The notes: generated by a model from the sequence alone, not told the origin. A stretch of 35,432 nt of DNA from Erysipelotrichaceae bacterium (GCA_012513225.1 JAAZCQ010000015.1:1-35432); one strand, 5' to 3'. Positions 1 through 8,276 are shown, counted from the stretch's first letter. Translations and numbers: made by a program.

Positions 1-675
1 TCATTTATGATAAAAGGAGAAGCTGTGTGGGCTTTTACAATGATGTTTTTTCAAATATATAGATATCTAAAGTGCGATAATATTGATTATGAAAAGTACA
101 GAATTCCTTGTGAACCAGTAGAAAATGATGTTTTTGTACAACCATATTATGATTCTCCAACTGATGGTGAAGATATTGCTTTAAATATACATTTAAACCT
201 TATTACAAACGCCAAAAGATATATTTATATACATACACCATATTTAGTTATAGGTGATGATTTAAGAAACGCATTAGCTCTTGCAGCAAAAAACGGTGTT
301 GATGTAAGGATAACAGTTCCTCATATTCCAGATAAAAAATATGTTTTTCAAATCACTAGACATAATTATCATGATTTAATTAAAGCTGGTGTAAAAATAT
401 ATGAATATACTTTAGGTTTTATACACTCTAAATTAATAGTTGTTGATGATGAAATTGGAATGTGTGGTACCGTAAATATGGATTTTAGAAGCTATTTCCA
501 TCATTTTGAGTGTGGAGTTTTAATATATAATTCTTCAGTAATAAAAGATATGTATGAAGATCAAATGGCTGTTTTTGAAATGAGTCATTTGGTAAGTATT
601 GATGAGAGTAAGAATGTAAATATAATTGTTAAAATAGTACGCGGAATATTAAATTTATTCGCCCCATTGTTATGA
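1..675 (+). CDS. cls: Cardiolipin synthase, 3' part (5' end outside window)
   Basis: This is the C-terminal part of a phospholipase D superfamily phosphatidyltransferase, which at the membrane condenses two phosphatidylglycerols (or a related donor pair) into cardiolipin. The frame is open from base 1, and the first visible residues (MIKGEAVW, from base 7) match the conserved KGxAV segment that follows the first HKD motif, so the real start lies upstream. The second HKD motif is present as HSKLIVVD (His at base 424), followed by GTVNMDFRS. The N-terminal membrane segments and the first HKD motif are not in the window. The gene ends in TGA within an ATGA that overlaps the next start, so it is translationally coupled to the amidase. 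Family assignment is firm; the exact donor lipid is not determined. Confidence 0.9.
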   Translation, partial: SFMIKGEAVWAFTMMFFQIYRYLKCDNIDYEKYRIPCEPVENDVFVQPYYDSPTDGEDIALNIHLNLITNAKRYIYIHTPYLVIGDDLRNALALAAKNGVDVRITVPHIPDKKYVFQITRHNYHDLIKAGVKIYEYTLGFIHSKLIVVDDEIGMCGTVNMDFRSYFHHFECGVLIYNSSVIKDMYEDQMAVFEMSHLVSIDESKNVNIIVKIVRGILNLFAPLL

Positions 676-1373
676 AAAATAGTCGTATAACAAAAATTCA
701 AAAATTAATGATATTTATTATAATTCTTTTAATAATTACAATTGTGTTTTTAGTATATAATATAAAGAATTTTAAACAAGAAGAAGAAATAATTATTGAA
801 AGATACTATTATAGTGAAACGGTTGTTCCTTCATATATAGATGGTATAACAATTACAACTCATTTTCTAAATAAATCAAGTGATAGAAGACCAAGTGAAC
901 ATAGACTAATAAAATATATAGTAGTACATGAAACTGATAATAGAAATATTGGTACTGGTGCACTAAAACATTCTCAATATTTAACTAGTAATAGCGATAA
1001 TATAAATGGATGGCATTATACTGTGGATGACCATATTATTTATCACAATATACCAGATAATGAAATTGCCTGGCATGCAGGTGATGGAAGAAGTGAAGAT
1101 GGTGGCAATATGAATGGCATAGGAATTGAAATGGCAGTAAATGTTGATGGTGATTATGATAAAACATTGGAAAATAGTGTAAAATTAATTGTATACTTAA
1201 TGCATGAGTATGAATTAGATATTAATGATGTAAAGCTTCATAAGGATTTTTCTGGTAAAATATGTCCACATAAATTAATAACAGAGAATAAGGCTGGCAT
1301 ATTTTATGATATGATTAAAAAGGAGTATTTCTTAAAATACCAAACAGATAAATTTCTAAAGGAAGGTAAGTAA
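672..1373 (+). CDS. Membrane-anchored N-acetylmuramoyl-L-alanine amidase (Amidase_2 family)
   Basis: This 233-residue protein has one N-terminal membrane segment (about residues 11-30), then a short linker and an Amidase_2 (T7 lysozyme/PGRP-like) domain facing outward. The family cleaves the amide bond between MurNAc and L-Ala of peptidoglycan using zinc. The ligand pattern is visible: His86 in VVHET, His190 in LHKDFSG, and Cys198 in KICPH. Lys196 sits two residues before that Cys, as in T7 lysozyme. The WHAGDG stretch is also typical. There is no cleavable signal peptide or cell-wall binding repeat, so it probably acts tethered to the membrane. Its start overlaps the stop of the cardiolipin synthase, which points to one envelope operon. 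Substrate in vivo is inferred. Confidence 0.85.
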   Translation: MKNSRITKIQKLMIFIIILLIITIVFLVYNIKNFKQEEEIIIERYYYSETVVPSYIDGITITTHFLNKSSDRRPSEHRLIKYIVVHETDNRNIGTGALKHSQYLTSNSDNINGWHYTVDDHIIYHNIPDNEIAWHAGDGRSEDGGNMNGIGIEMAVNVDGDYDKTLENSVKLIVYLMHEYELDINDVKLHKDFSGKICPHKLITENKAGIFYDMIKKEYFLKYQTDKFLKEGK

Positions 1374-2227
1374 TGAGTAAAGTAGGGTTGGTTCTTGAAG
1401 GCGGGGGTATGCGTGGAGCGTATACTGCAGGAGCACTTAGTTGGTTTTTAGATAATAATATTGAATTTGATTATAGTGTTGGAATATCTTCTGGCGCAGT
1501 ACATGTTTGTAGTTTTTTATTAAAAAATCAAACATATTTACATGATATTTCAGTAGAATATATGACAGATAAAAATTATGTAGGAATTAGAGCTTTTTTA
1601 ACTGAAGGAAGATTAGTTGCCTATAGTCGTATATTTGATAAAGTTTTATATAAAGAAATAGGTTATGATGTTAAACCTTTAATTAATAGTGATTTAAATT
1701 TTGAAATGGGTATTTATGATTGTGAAAAGGGAGAAGCACTTTTTAAAGGTAAAGAATACCTTGATGAAAAATTACAATTTTTAAAGGCTACTTGTTCTTT
1801 GCCAATTGCAGGTAAAATAGTAAATTATAGAGGTCATAAATATCTAGATGGCGGCATTAGATATATGATTCCAATTGAAAGAAGTATTGAAGTTGGATGT
1901 GATAAATATTTTGTTATTTCTACTAAGCATAAAGGATATGTTAGAAAAGCTGCTGGTTGGTTCATGAGAACATTTATGAAATTGAATTTTTTAAAATATC
2001 CAAAACTTGCAGATGATTATAATATTAGACATAAAAGATATTATGAACAAGTAGATATTGTTGAAGATTTAGAAAAACAGGGTAAGGCTTATTTTCTTAG
2101 ACCTTCTATAATAATTCCAGTAAAAAGATTTAGTGGTGATAAAGAAAATTTAGAAAAAATGTATCAATTAGGAATTGAAGACATGGAGAATAATAAAGAA
2201 GAAATACTAAAATTTCTAGAAAGGTAA
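1373..2227 (+). CDS. Patatin-like phospholipase
   Basis: This is a patatin/RssA-type serine acyl hydrolase of 284 residues. The oxyanion-hole glycine loop is GGGMRGAYTAG (residues 10-20), the nucleophile is Ser39 in GISSG, and the second member of the Ser-Asp dyad is Asp159 in LDGG. All catalytic elements are therefore intact. No signal peptide or membrane helix is evident, so it is likely cytoplasmic or peripherally bound to the membrane, cleaving fatty acyl esters of phospholipids. Its ATG shares one base with the amidase stop codon. The setting between a cardiolipin synthase and an amidase suggests a role in envelope lipid turnover, which is an inference. Confidence 0.88.
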   Translation: MSKVGLVLEGGGMRGAYTAGALSWFLDNNIEFDYSVGISSGAVHVCSFLLKNQTYLHDISVEYMTDKNYVGIRAFLTEGRLVAYSRIFDKVLYKEIGYDVKPLINSDLNFEMGIYDCEKGEALFKGKEYLDEKLQFLKATCSLPIAGKIVNYRGHKYLDGGIRYMIPIERSIEVGCDKYFVISTKHKGYVRKAAGWFMRTFMKLNFLKYPKLADDYNIRHKRYYEQVDIVEDLEKQGKAYFLRPSIIIPVKRFSGDKENLEKMYQLGIEDMENNKEEILKFLER

Positions 2228-2229
2228 TT

Positions 2230-3042
2230 ATGGAAAAAATTAAAGATTTAAAACTAATTGTTAGTGACATTGATGGAACTCTGATTAATTCAAAAAGCGA
2301 ATGTACACCTAGAACTGTAAACGCAATTGCAGAAGCAAGAAAAAAAGGTATTAAATTTGCACTTTGTTCTGGAAGACCAATTAGTGGTATTAAACCACTT
2401 TTAAAAGAATGGAACCTTGAAGATAATTGTGATTACATTGTGGGAATGAATGGTGGAGAAATATTAAATTGGAATACCAATAGACATGTACTTAGTTATA
2501 CATTGGATGAAGAAACTGTAAAAGAATTAATCAAGCTTTATGAAGATGAAGGCCATATTGCTAGTTATTATGATGATACTGGCTTACATGTTTCTAGAAT
2601 GAGCGAAGATGTTGAACGAGTTGCAACTAGAACTGCTACACCTGTTTTTGTTAATGATATTAATGAAATGACAAAAGGTCCACAATCTAAATTAATGATT
2701 ATTGTTAAACCAGAACTAATGGAAGAAGTGGAAGCATTTTATGAAAAGACTAAAGATGATAGATATATTGGATTTAAAACAGCTATAGATTTATTTGAGA
2801 TGAATAATCCTTTACTTGCAAAGGATATTGGTGTAAAAGTCATTGCTACACAAATGGGTATTGAATTAGATGATATACTTGCTTTTGGAGATACTTCTAA
2901 TGATGTAGCAATGTTAGAAGAAGTAGGACACAGTGTTTGTATGTCTAATGGAAGTGAAGATGCAAAAGAAGCTGCAAAGTATATTGGATTGAGCTGTGAT
3001 GAGGATGCTGTTGCAGTATTTATAGAGGATAATGTTTTATAA
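2230..3042 (+). CDS. Cof-type HAD-IIB family phosphatase
   Basis: This 270-residue cytosolic HAD hydrolase has motif I DIDGT (nucleophile Asp13, acid/base Asp15), motif II in the ALCSGRP segment, and motif IV GDTSNDVAML near the C terminus. The C2-type cap between them places it in the Cof/YidA subgroup, which dephosphorylates sugar phosphates, pyridoxal phosphate, FMN and similar small molecules. The substrate cannot be read from sequence. It starts two bases after the patatin stop and is the last gene of the operon. Downstream come a candidate terminator and a longer non-coding stretch. Confidence 0.9.
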   Translation: MEKIKDLKLIVSDIDGTLINSKSECTPRTVNAIAEARKKGIKFALCSGRPISGIKPLLKEWNLEDNCDYIVGMNGGEILNWNTNRHVLSYTLDEETVKELIKLYEDEGHIASYYDDTGLHVSRMSEDVERVATRTATPVFVNDINEMTKGPQSKLMIIVKPELMEEVEAFYEKTKDDRYIGFKTAIDLFEMNNPLLAKDIGVKVIATQMGIELDDILAFGDTSNDVAMLEEVGHSVCMSNGSEDAKEAAKYIGLSCDEDAVAVFIEDNVL

Positions 3043-3089
3043 ATAATAATATAATTAAATAAAATATCTTAAATGTGAGGAATTCATAC

Positions 3090-3148
3090 GCTCTTCTAAA
3101 AGTAAATTTTATAAATATAGAACATACTATAAATAGGAGAGCTTTTTT
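3090..3148 (+). terminator. Candidate Rho-independent terminator after the HAD gene
   Basis: GCTCTTCTA at 3090-3098 pairs with TAGGAGAGC at 3134-3142 (nine pairs, one of them G-U), followed by TTTTTT at 3143-3148. The loop is long (about 35 bases), so the structure is weaker than a standard terminator. The 3' arm contains the AGGAGAG ribosome-site motif discussed with the small ORF at 3150. Confidence 0.5.
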
Positions 3149-3149
3149 A

Positions 3150-3245
3150 ATGGGAGAAAACAAAAATTTTTATGTAGGAAAATATATCCCATATGTATCT
3201 TTGATTATTTTAACTAAGTTTAAAGCATATTTAATAAATATTTGA
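3150..3245 (+). CDS. Possible small ORF, 31 aa, function unknown
   Basis: An ATG at 3150 lies eight bases after AGGAGAG (3135-3141), a strong ribosome site at normal spacing. It opens a 31-codon frame ending in TGA at 3243. The product would be basic with a short hydrophobic middle (VSLIIL). The ribosome site lies inside the 3' arm of the hairpin at 3090-3142, so translation could be masked by that structure. It resembles no family I recognise and may be a chance ORF. Confidence 0.2.
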   Translation: MGENKNFYVGKYIPYVSLIILTKFKAYLINI

Positions 3246-3338
3246 TAAATAAATTAATATTACTATTTATATTATCTTAGTAATGTGTATAAATATAAGT
3301 GTATCTGTATAAATATTATATAATTATATAATTTTGTC

Positions 3339-3359
3339 CTTTTTTTTAATAAAAAAAAG
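3339..3359 (+). repeat. Perfect T8/A8 inverted repeat before the regulator gene
   Basis: C-T8, the loop AAT, then A8-G make a nine-pair perfect hairpin. It ends 13 bases before the AAGGGGGT ribosome site of the regulator. Two homopolymer runs of eight could slip during replication, but they lie outside the coding frame. Confidence 0.6.
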
Positions 3360-3386
3360 ATGATATTATTACAAGGGGGTGTCTGT

Positions 3387-6005
3387 ATGAAGTCAAAAAA
3401 AGAAATTGTATTATCTTATTTATATAATATGGAAAATAAAGATAATTCTTTTAAGGGGCTTACTACAACTGAATTATCAAAAGCTTTGAATATGCAACGC
3501 TCAAATGCATCTAGTATATTAAATACACTTGTTAAGGAAAAAAAAGTAATCAAATATTCTGGAAAACCAGTTATCTATCGTGTAATGAATAATGATAATA
3601 TAGATAAAGAATTATCTTTTAATAAATTAATTGGAAATAATGATAGTTTAAAAAATGCAGTTCAACTTGCAAAAGCAGCAATACTGTATCCTGAAAATAG
3701 TATCAATGCACTATTAATAGGTGAAGCTGGATCTGGTCTTAGTTATTTTGCATCATTGATGTATGAGTTTGCATTAGAACAAGAAATTATTACTAGTGAT
3801 GCACCATTTATAAAATTTAACTGTAGTTTTTATGCAAATAATGAAGAAGAACAAATAAAAGGTTTATTTGAGATTGATTCCTCTTTTGATACTGCAAAAA
3901 ATGGAGTTTTATTTATCAATCATATTGACCTTTTAACACCTAGTGTAAAGAAAAGACTATTTGAGGCAATTAACAGTGAAAAATATAAAAATATAATACT
4001 AATTTGCTCTATAAATTCAAATACAAGACATATTACAAATGATGTTTTCTATAAAAATTTCCCAATTCATATTGAGATTCCTTCACTAGTAGAAAGACCA
4101 TTAAAAGAAAGGCTTGAACTAGTAGAACATTTCTTTTTAGATGAAGCTGAAAAAATGAATAAGGAAATTAGAATAAATTCAGAACTTCTTAGATGTTTTC
4201 TACTCTACAGCTGCCTTGGTAATGTTAAGCAACTTAAAAATGATATTAAAATAGGTTGTGCAAATGCATTTGTAAGAGAATTAAATAGTAATACAGACTC
4301 TTTAAGAGTGTTTGTGAATGATTGTCATTCATATGTACGTAAGGGATTTATATTTTATAGAAGAAATAGAGAACAAATTGAAGCATTAATACCTGATAAT
4401 TACACATATACATTCACACGGAAACGTTCAACAAAAAAAGAAGAATCTATTATTAATATTGAAAACCATAACAGTATTTATGAAGTTATTGAACGTAAAG
4501 CAAAAGACTTAAAAGAAAGAAAAATACGTGATGAAGATATTATGACCATAGTTAGCGCAGATCTTGAAAGTGATTTTTTAAATATGAAAAGACACTTAGA
4601 AGTGTCTGGAATTGATAGAAGTATATTAAAAAAAGTAGTTGATCAAAAAATAATTGATTTTGTTGAAATATTTTTAAAAGAAGCATCAACAATATTTAGA
4701 CGAATATTTCCAGCTTCAACATTTTATGGTATTTGTATACAACTTCAAGATTCAATGTCCAAAACAAAAACAGTACAAAATTTATCAAATGATAAAATCA
4801 TGGAAATTATTGAGAATCATAAAGAAGAATACACTTTTTCATCTAATTATATGAAACAATTTGAAAAGGAATTTGATACTGTTTTATCAATTGATGAAAT
4901 TATACTTATAACCATGTTTATTTTAGAAGAAGATGAACAAATTAGAAGAAATCAACCTGTAGTTCTAATTGCAATGCATGGTTCTATTGCATCTTCTATT
5001 GTTAATACTGTAAATATGATATACAAAAATCAAAATGTTCATTTTTATGATTTGTTATTAGATAAAGATATAAATGAGGCCTACGAAGACCTAAAAAATC
5101 AATGCAAGCAAATAGATAATAACCGTGGAATATTAGTAATTTACGATATGGGGTCAATTAGAACGATGCTTGAATCTATTGCTTTAGAAACTGGATTACA
5201 AATTAAAATGATAGAAATTCCTATTACAATGATTGTATTAGACTGTGCAATTAAGCTAAGTAGTGCAGAGACAATCGATTCTGTATATGATGATGTTGTA
5301 AAACGAGGGTTTGGATCATTCCCATCATTAAAAGAAGAATATAAAAGACTTGAAGATGGAAAAAAGGTTATCATAACTCTTTGTAGAACAGGGGAAGGCT
5401 CAGCATTACAAATTAAACAATATTTAGAAATGAACTTGCAGTTATCCGGTGTAGATATTATTGCTCTTGCTGTAGGAGATCCAAAGATATTAGTAAGTGA
5501 ACTAAATAAAAGACAAAAGAAACAAGAAATCTTATGTATAGTTGGAACCTACGATCCAAAGCTTCATAATATTCCATTTATTTCAATCGCAAAAATATTT
5601 GATACACCTGTTGATAAGCTTCCTATGTTATTAGCACTTAAAGATGTTGATGTATCACAGTCGTTTGACTATAGTGCAATGTATGAGTATCTCGATGAAC
5701 AATTACCAAAAGTAAATTTAAAAAAATTAAAACGCTATCTACCTAAGGTATTACGTCAAATAAGTGGATTAGTAGATGATTTTACTATAAATGAAGAAGT
5801 GGGTTTATTTATGCATATAGCTTGTTCAATTAATAGACTAAAATTAAATGAAGCTTTACCAGTAAATATTCATAAAGAAAAAGTAATTTTAAATAATAAA
5901 AAGTTATATCATAAATTAAAAGAAATTCTATCACCTTTTGAACAAGAGATGGAAGTAGAATTCAACGATGATGAACTTGCAACTATAATAGAAATAATAA
6001 TTTAA
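3387..6005 (+). CDS. LevR/ManR-type PTS-regulated transcription regulator with degenerate AAA+ domain
   Basis: This 872-residue regulator has, in order, a winged helix-turn-helix, a sigma54-activator-like AAA+ domain (about 85-320), PRD1, a mannose-type EIIA domain with His531 in AMHGS, a Gat-type EIIB domain with Cys666 in LCRTGEG, and PRD2 with His810. The ATG at 3387 is chosen because AAGGGGGT lies just upstream; an in-frame ATG at 3360 has no ribosome site. The AAA+ domain is badly degraded. The Walker A Lys is Leu118 (GEAGSGLS), the Walker B Asp-Glu pair is Asn178-His179, and only 20 residues separate YANN from the Walker B strand, so the GAFTGA sigma54-contact loop is missing. PRD1 has Gln452 where His is usual. 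It precedes a PTS operon in the same orientation, which it presumably controls without acting as a sigma54 ATPase. Family is firm; mechanism is inferred. Confidence 0.88.
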   Translation: MKSKKEIVLSYLYNMENKDNSFKGLTTTELSKALNMQRSNASSILNTLVKEKKVIKYSGKPVIYRVMNNDNIDKELSFNKLIGNNDSLKNAVQLAKAAILYPENSINALLIGEAGSGLSYFASLMYEFALEQEIITSDAPFIKFNCSFYANNEEEQIKGLFEIDSSFDTAKNGVLFINHIDLLTPSVKKRLFEAINSEKYKNIILICSINSNTRHITNDVFYKNFPIHIEIPSLVERPLKERLELVEHFFLDEAEKMNKEIRINSELLRCFLLYSCLGNVKQLKNDIKIGCANAFVRELNSNTDSLRVFVNDCHSYVRKGFIFYRRNREQIEALIPDNYTYTFTRKRSTKKEESIINIENHNSIYEVIERKAKDLKERKIRDEDIMTIVSADLESDFLNMKRHLEVSGIDRSILKKVVDQKIIDFVEIFLKEASTIFRRIFPASTFYGICIQLQDSMSKTKTVQNLSNDKIMEIIENHKEEYTFSSNYMKQFEKEFDTVLSIDEIILITMFILEEDEQIRRNQPVVLIAMHGSIASSIVNTVNMIYKNQNVHFYDLLLDKDINEAYEDLKNQCKQIDNNRGILVIYDMGSIRTMLESIALETGLQIKMIEIPITMIVLDCAIKLSSAETIDSVYDDVVKRGFGSFPSLKEEYKRLEDGKKVIITLCRTGEGSALQIKQYLEMNLQLSGVDIIALAVGDPKILVSELNKRQKKQEILCIVGTYDPKLHNIPFISIAKIFDTPVDKLPMLLALKDVDVSQSFDYSAMYEYLDEQLPKVNLKKLKRYLPKVLRQISGLVDDFTINEEVGLFMHIACSINRLKLNEALPVNIHKEKVILNNKKLYHKLKEILSPFEQEMEVEFNDDELATIIEIII

Positions 6006-6013
6006 TAATAATG

Positions 6014-6042
6014 ATGTGTATACTAAAATATACACATTTTTA
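6014..6042 (+). terminator. Rho-independent terminator after the regulator
   Basis: ATGTGTATA (6014-6022) pairs perfectly with TATACACAT (6029-6037) across a six-base loop, followed by a T tract. It lies nine bases after the regulator's stop and separates it from the PTS operon. Confidence 0.7.
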
Positions 6043-6135
6043 TATTATTATATATATAATATATTTATTTCTATAATGTGTATAATTATTTGAAAATTAG
6101 TATTTTAAAGCCAAAAAATGTAAAATTGAGTGCTA

Positions 6136-6164
6136 TTGACTATACGTTTCAATATTTTTATAGT
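6136..6164 (+). promoter_or_regulatory. Candidate sigmaA promoter of the PTS operon
   Basis: TTGACT (6136-6141) and TATAGT (6159-6164) are separated by exactly 17 bases, each one mismatch from the sigmaA consensus. Transcription would begin near 6171, about 60 bases before the EIIA start. I found no GG-N10-GC type sigma54 element in this gap, although the upstream regulator belongs to a family that usually works with sigma54. Confidence 0.65.
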
Positions 6165-6202
6165 GATATTGTATTTTAATCACTTATAAATGATGGCCAT
6201 CA
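6162..6202. promoter_or_regulatory. Candidate operator palindromes at the PTS promoter
   Basis: Two symmetric sequences lie at the promoter. AGTGAT (6162-6167) and ATCACT (6179-6184) form an inverted repeat overlapping the -10 element and start point. TGATGGCCATCA (6191-6202) is a perfect 12-base palindrome in the leader. Either could bind a dimeric regulator; no binding protein can be assigned. Confidence 0.4.
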
Positions 6203-6229
6203 AAAAGTAAGTATAGAATAGGGGTATAT

Positions 6230-6565
6230 ATGGATTCAGAAGTAATTGCAATGGAGATAATCGCAAGTGCAGGCGATTCAAAAGCCTTAGCGTTTGAAGC
6301 ATTAGAAGCTGCACAAAATTATGATTTTGAAAAAGCAAAAACTTTACTTAGGGAAAGCGAAAAAGCATCTTTAGGAGCTCATAAAGCACAAACAGAATTA
6401 TTAGTTCAAGAAGCAAATGGAAATAAAACAGATATCAATGTCTTATTAATTCATTCCCAAGATCATCTTATGATGGGGATATTAGCACACGAATTAATAT
6501 CTGAAATGGTTAAGATGTATCAAAAAATGAGTAGTTTTGAAGAAAATATTAAGGAGAGAATATGA
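6230..6565 (+). CDS. PTS lactose/cellobiose-family EIIA component
   Basis: This 111-residue protein is the soluble EIIA of a Lac-family (lactose/cellobiose/chitobiose) phosphotransferase system. It takes phosphate from HPr and passes it to EIIB. It is all helical, and the HSQDHLM motif carries the phosphorylated His75 and the metal-binding Asp78, as in LacF/CelC proteins. Length is normal. A GGGG-containing ribosome site precedes the ATG. The TGA stop overlaps the EIIB start (ATGA), so EIIA and EIIB are coupled. The family is certain, but the sugar cannot be told from EIIA. Confidence 0.95.
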   Translation: MDSEVIAMEIIASAGDSKALAFEALEAAQNYDFEKAKTLLRESEKASLGAHKAQTELLVQEANGNKTDINVLLIHSQDHLMMGILAHELISEMVKMYQKMSSFEENIKERI

Positions 6566-6867
6566 AAATTTTATTAGTATGTGCTGGTGGTTTATCTAGC
6601 AGCATAGTTATGAAAAAAGTTAGAAAATATGGAGAAGAAAACAACGAGGATATTACAATTGATGCTATTGGCACTCCTGCAGTAGAAGATAGTTGGAGAG
6701 ATTATGATGTAATTTTGGCTGCACCACAAGTACGTAATCGTATGAAATATATTAAAGAGGTTTCTGGAATTCCTGTTGGAGCTATGTCACCTCAAGATTA
6801 TGCAATTGGTAATGCTGAAAATATTATTAAACTTGCAAAATCGTTGCTAGAAAATAAAGAGGGATAA
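6562..6867 (+). CDS. PTS lactose/cellobiose-family EIIB component
   Basis: This 101-residue cytosolic protein is the EIIB partner that transfers phosphate from EIIA to the incoming sugar at EIIC. The phosphorylated residue is Cys7 at the end of the first beta strand (LLVCAGGLSSS), in the P-loop typical of cellobiose EIIB, and the AAPQVRNR segment is also characteristic. Length and fold match the family. It overlaps EIIA by four bases and ends three bases before EIIC, with a GAGGGA ribosome site serving the next gene. Sugar specificity rests mainly with EIIC. Confidence 0.95.
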   Translation: MKILLVCAGGLSSSIVMKKVRKYGEENNEDITIDAIGTPAVEDSWRDYDVILAAPQVRNRMKYIKEVSGIPVGAMSPQDYAIGNAENIIKLAKSLLENKEG

Positions 6868-6870
6868 AAA

Positions 6871-8202
6871 ATGGATAATTTTGTAAATAAATTAGCTGAA
6901 TCAAAGTTTATTAAGGGATTAGAAAATATAAGTGATAAATTATCTGATAGTCCAACATTTAGTACTATATCTCAAGGTATGGGAGCAACAATGGGATTAA
7001 TCATGATTGGTGCTATTATACAGATTACATTAGCTTTAGGAACAACATTCTTTGGCTTAAGTCCACAAGGACAATTCTATATAAGACTATATGCAATCTA
7101 TCAAATGACCATGGGTTCAATGGGATTGTTTATGACTTTCAATATTGCTTATACTCATGCAAGAAAATTTAAATTAAATGGAGTTCAAGCAGGTTTTACA
7201 GCGATTGTTTGTTACTTCTTAGTAGTAGCTCCTATTCAAAGTGTAAGTGCTGATGGTGGAGCAAGTTTCTTCAATGCAATTAGTATTGATGCACTAGGAA
7301 CTACAGGAATGTTTGTTGGATTAATATTAGGAATTGTATCAGTTAATATTTCAAGATTTGTAATTAAGAAAAATTGGGTTATTAAAATGCCAGATGTTGT
7401 ACCAGAAGGAATTTTAAACTCATTTAACTCAATAATACCTGCTTTAATCAATATTATATTCTGGTATGGTATTTCTACAGCACTAAGTATTGCTACTAAT
7501 GGAGCACTTACATTACCAATCCTTATTATGTATGTATTATCTATACCTTTAAATATATTTATTTCTACACCAGGAATGATAGTAATTATATTTATTGCAC
7601 AATTATTTTGGTTTTTTGGAATTCATGGATCAGGTGTTGTATTTACAGTATTAATGGTACCTTACATTTCAGCTTTCACAACAAATGCAATGGCTGCAGC
7701 TGCAGGACAACCACTAGTATATAATGCAGTATTCCTATTTGGAGCAAACGGCTTTTTAGGAGGAGCAGGAAATACTTTACCACTACTTGTTATGGGCTTA
7801 AAATCAAAATCAAAAACTATAAAAACAATATCTAAGGCGGCTTTACCTGCAGGTTTATTTAATATTAATGAACCAACAGTATTTGGATTTCCAATTATGT
7901 ATAACCCAATTCTATTAATTCCATTTATTTTAGCACCTGTTGTCTGTGCTATATTAATGGCATTAGCACTACACTTTGAATTAATGGCTTTACCTCAAGT
8001 ATTACTATTGACAACTTTACCAGTTTTTCTTGGAAATTTTATGTCATCACTAGATATAAGAAATGTAATATTTGCAGTACTTATGTTCCCTGTTTGTTAG
8101 GTAATATACTATCCATTCTATAAAGTATATGAAAAACAAATGGTTGAAAAAGAATTAGAAGAAGAAAGAGAATTAGAAGAAGCTAAAGCATTAAAAGCTT
8201 AA
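6871..8202 (+). CDS. PTS lactose/cellobiose-family EIIC permease, interrupted by in-frame TAG
   Basis: This is the membrane EIIC that translocates and presents the sugar for phosphorylation. Two sugar-binding residues of the family are in place: His252 in FGIHG and Glu334 in NINEP. Codon 410 (8098-8100) is TAG. The same frame then continues for 33 more codons to TAA at 8200-8202, encoding YYPFYKVYEKQ and an acidic tail, which is the normal EIIC C terminus. The stop falls inside the last membrane segment, so an unsuppressed product of 409 residues would lack its end. A strong terminator follows the distal TAA, not the TAG. I treat the locus as one gene with a nonsense codon (recent mutation, sequence error or readthrough) and not as a naturally short EIIC. 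Confidence 0.85.
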
Positions 8203-8221
8203 ACTTGCGATATAAAGTAAT

Positions 8222-8253
8222 ATAAGGCGAAACAATTTATTGTTTTGCCTTAT
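8222..8253 (+). terminator. Strong hairpin between EIIC and the oxidoreductase
   Basis: ATAAGGCGAAACAA and TTGTTTTGCCTTAT form a 14-pair stem (one G-U) with a TTTA loop, followed by a weak T-rich stretch. The next gene starts 23 bases later in the same direction. It is either a true terminator or a partial one setting lower expression of the downstream enzymes. Confidence 0.75.
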
Positions 8254-8276
8254 TTATATAATATTAGGAGAGTAAA

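Larger units (their letters stand above)
3043..3386. other. Intergenic region between the envelope operon and the PTS regulator
   Basis: This gap of about 340 bases holds a hairpin followed by T6 (3090-3148), a possible 31-codon ORF whose Shine-Dalgarno lies in that hairpin's 3' arm (3150-3245), and a perfect T8/A8 hairpin (3339-3359) just before the regulator's ribosome site. It is extremely AT-rich, so many TATAAT-like hexamers occur and no single promoter for the regulator stands out. Confidence 0.5.

Noticed and set aside
5141-5374. Minus-strand frame inside the regulator
   Set aside because: It is antisense to the conserved EIIA/EIIB domains of the regulator and has no family features.
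6006-6229. Sigma54 promoter for the PTS operon
   Set aside because: No TGGCAC-N5-TTGC-like pair is present in the gap; a good sigmaA-type pair is found instead.
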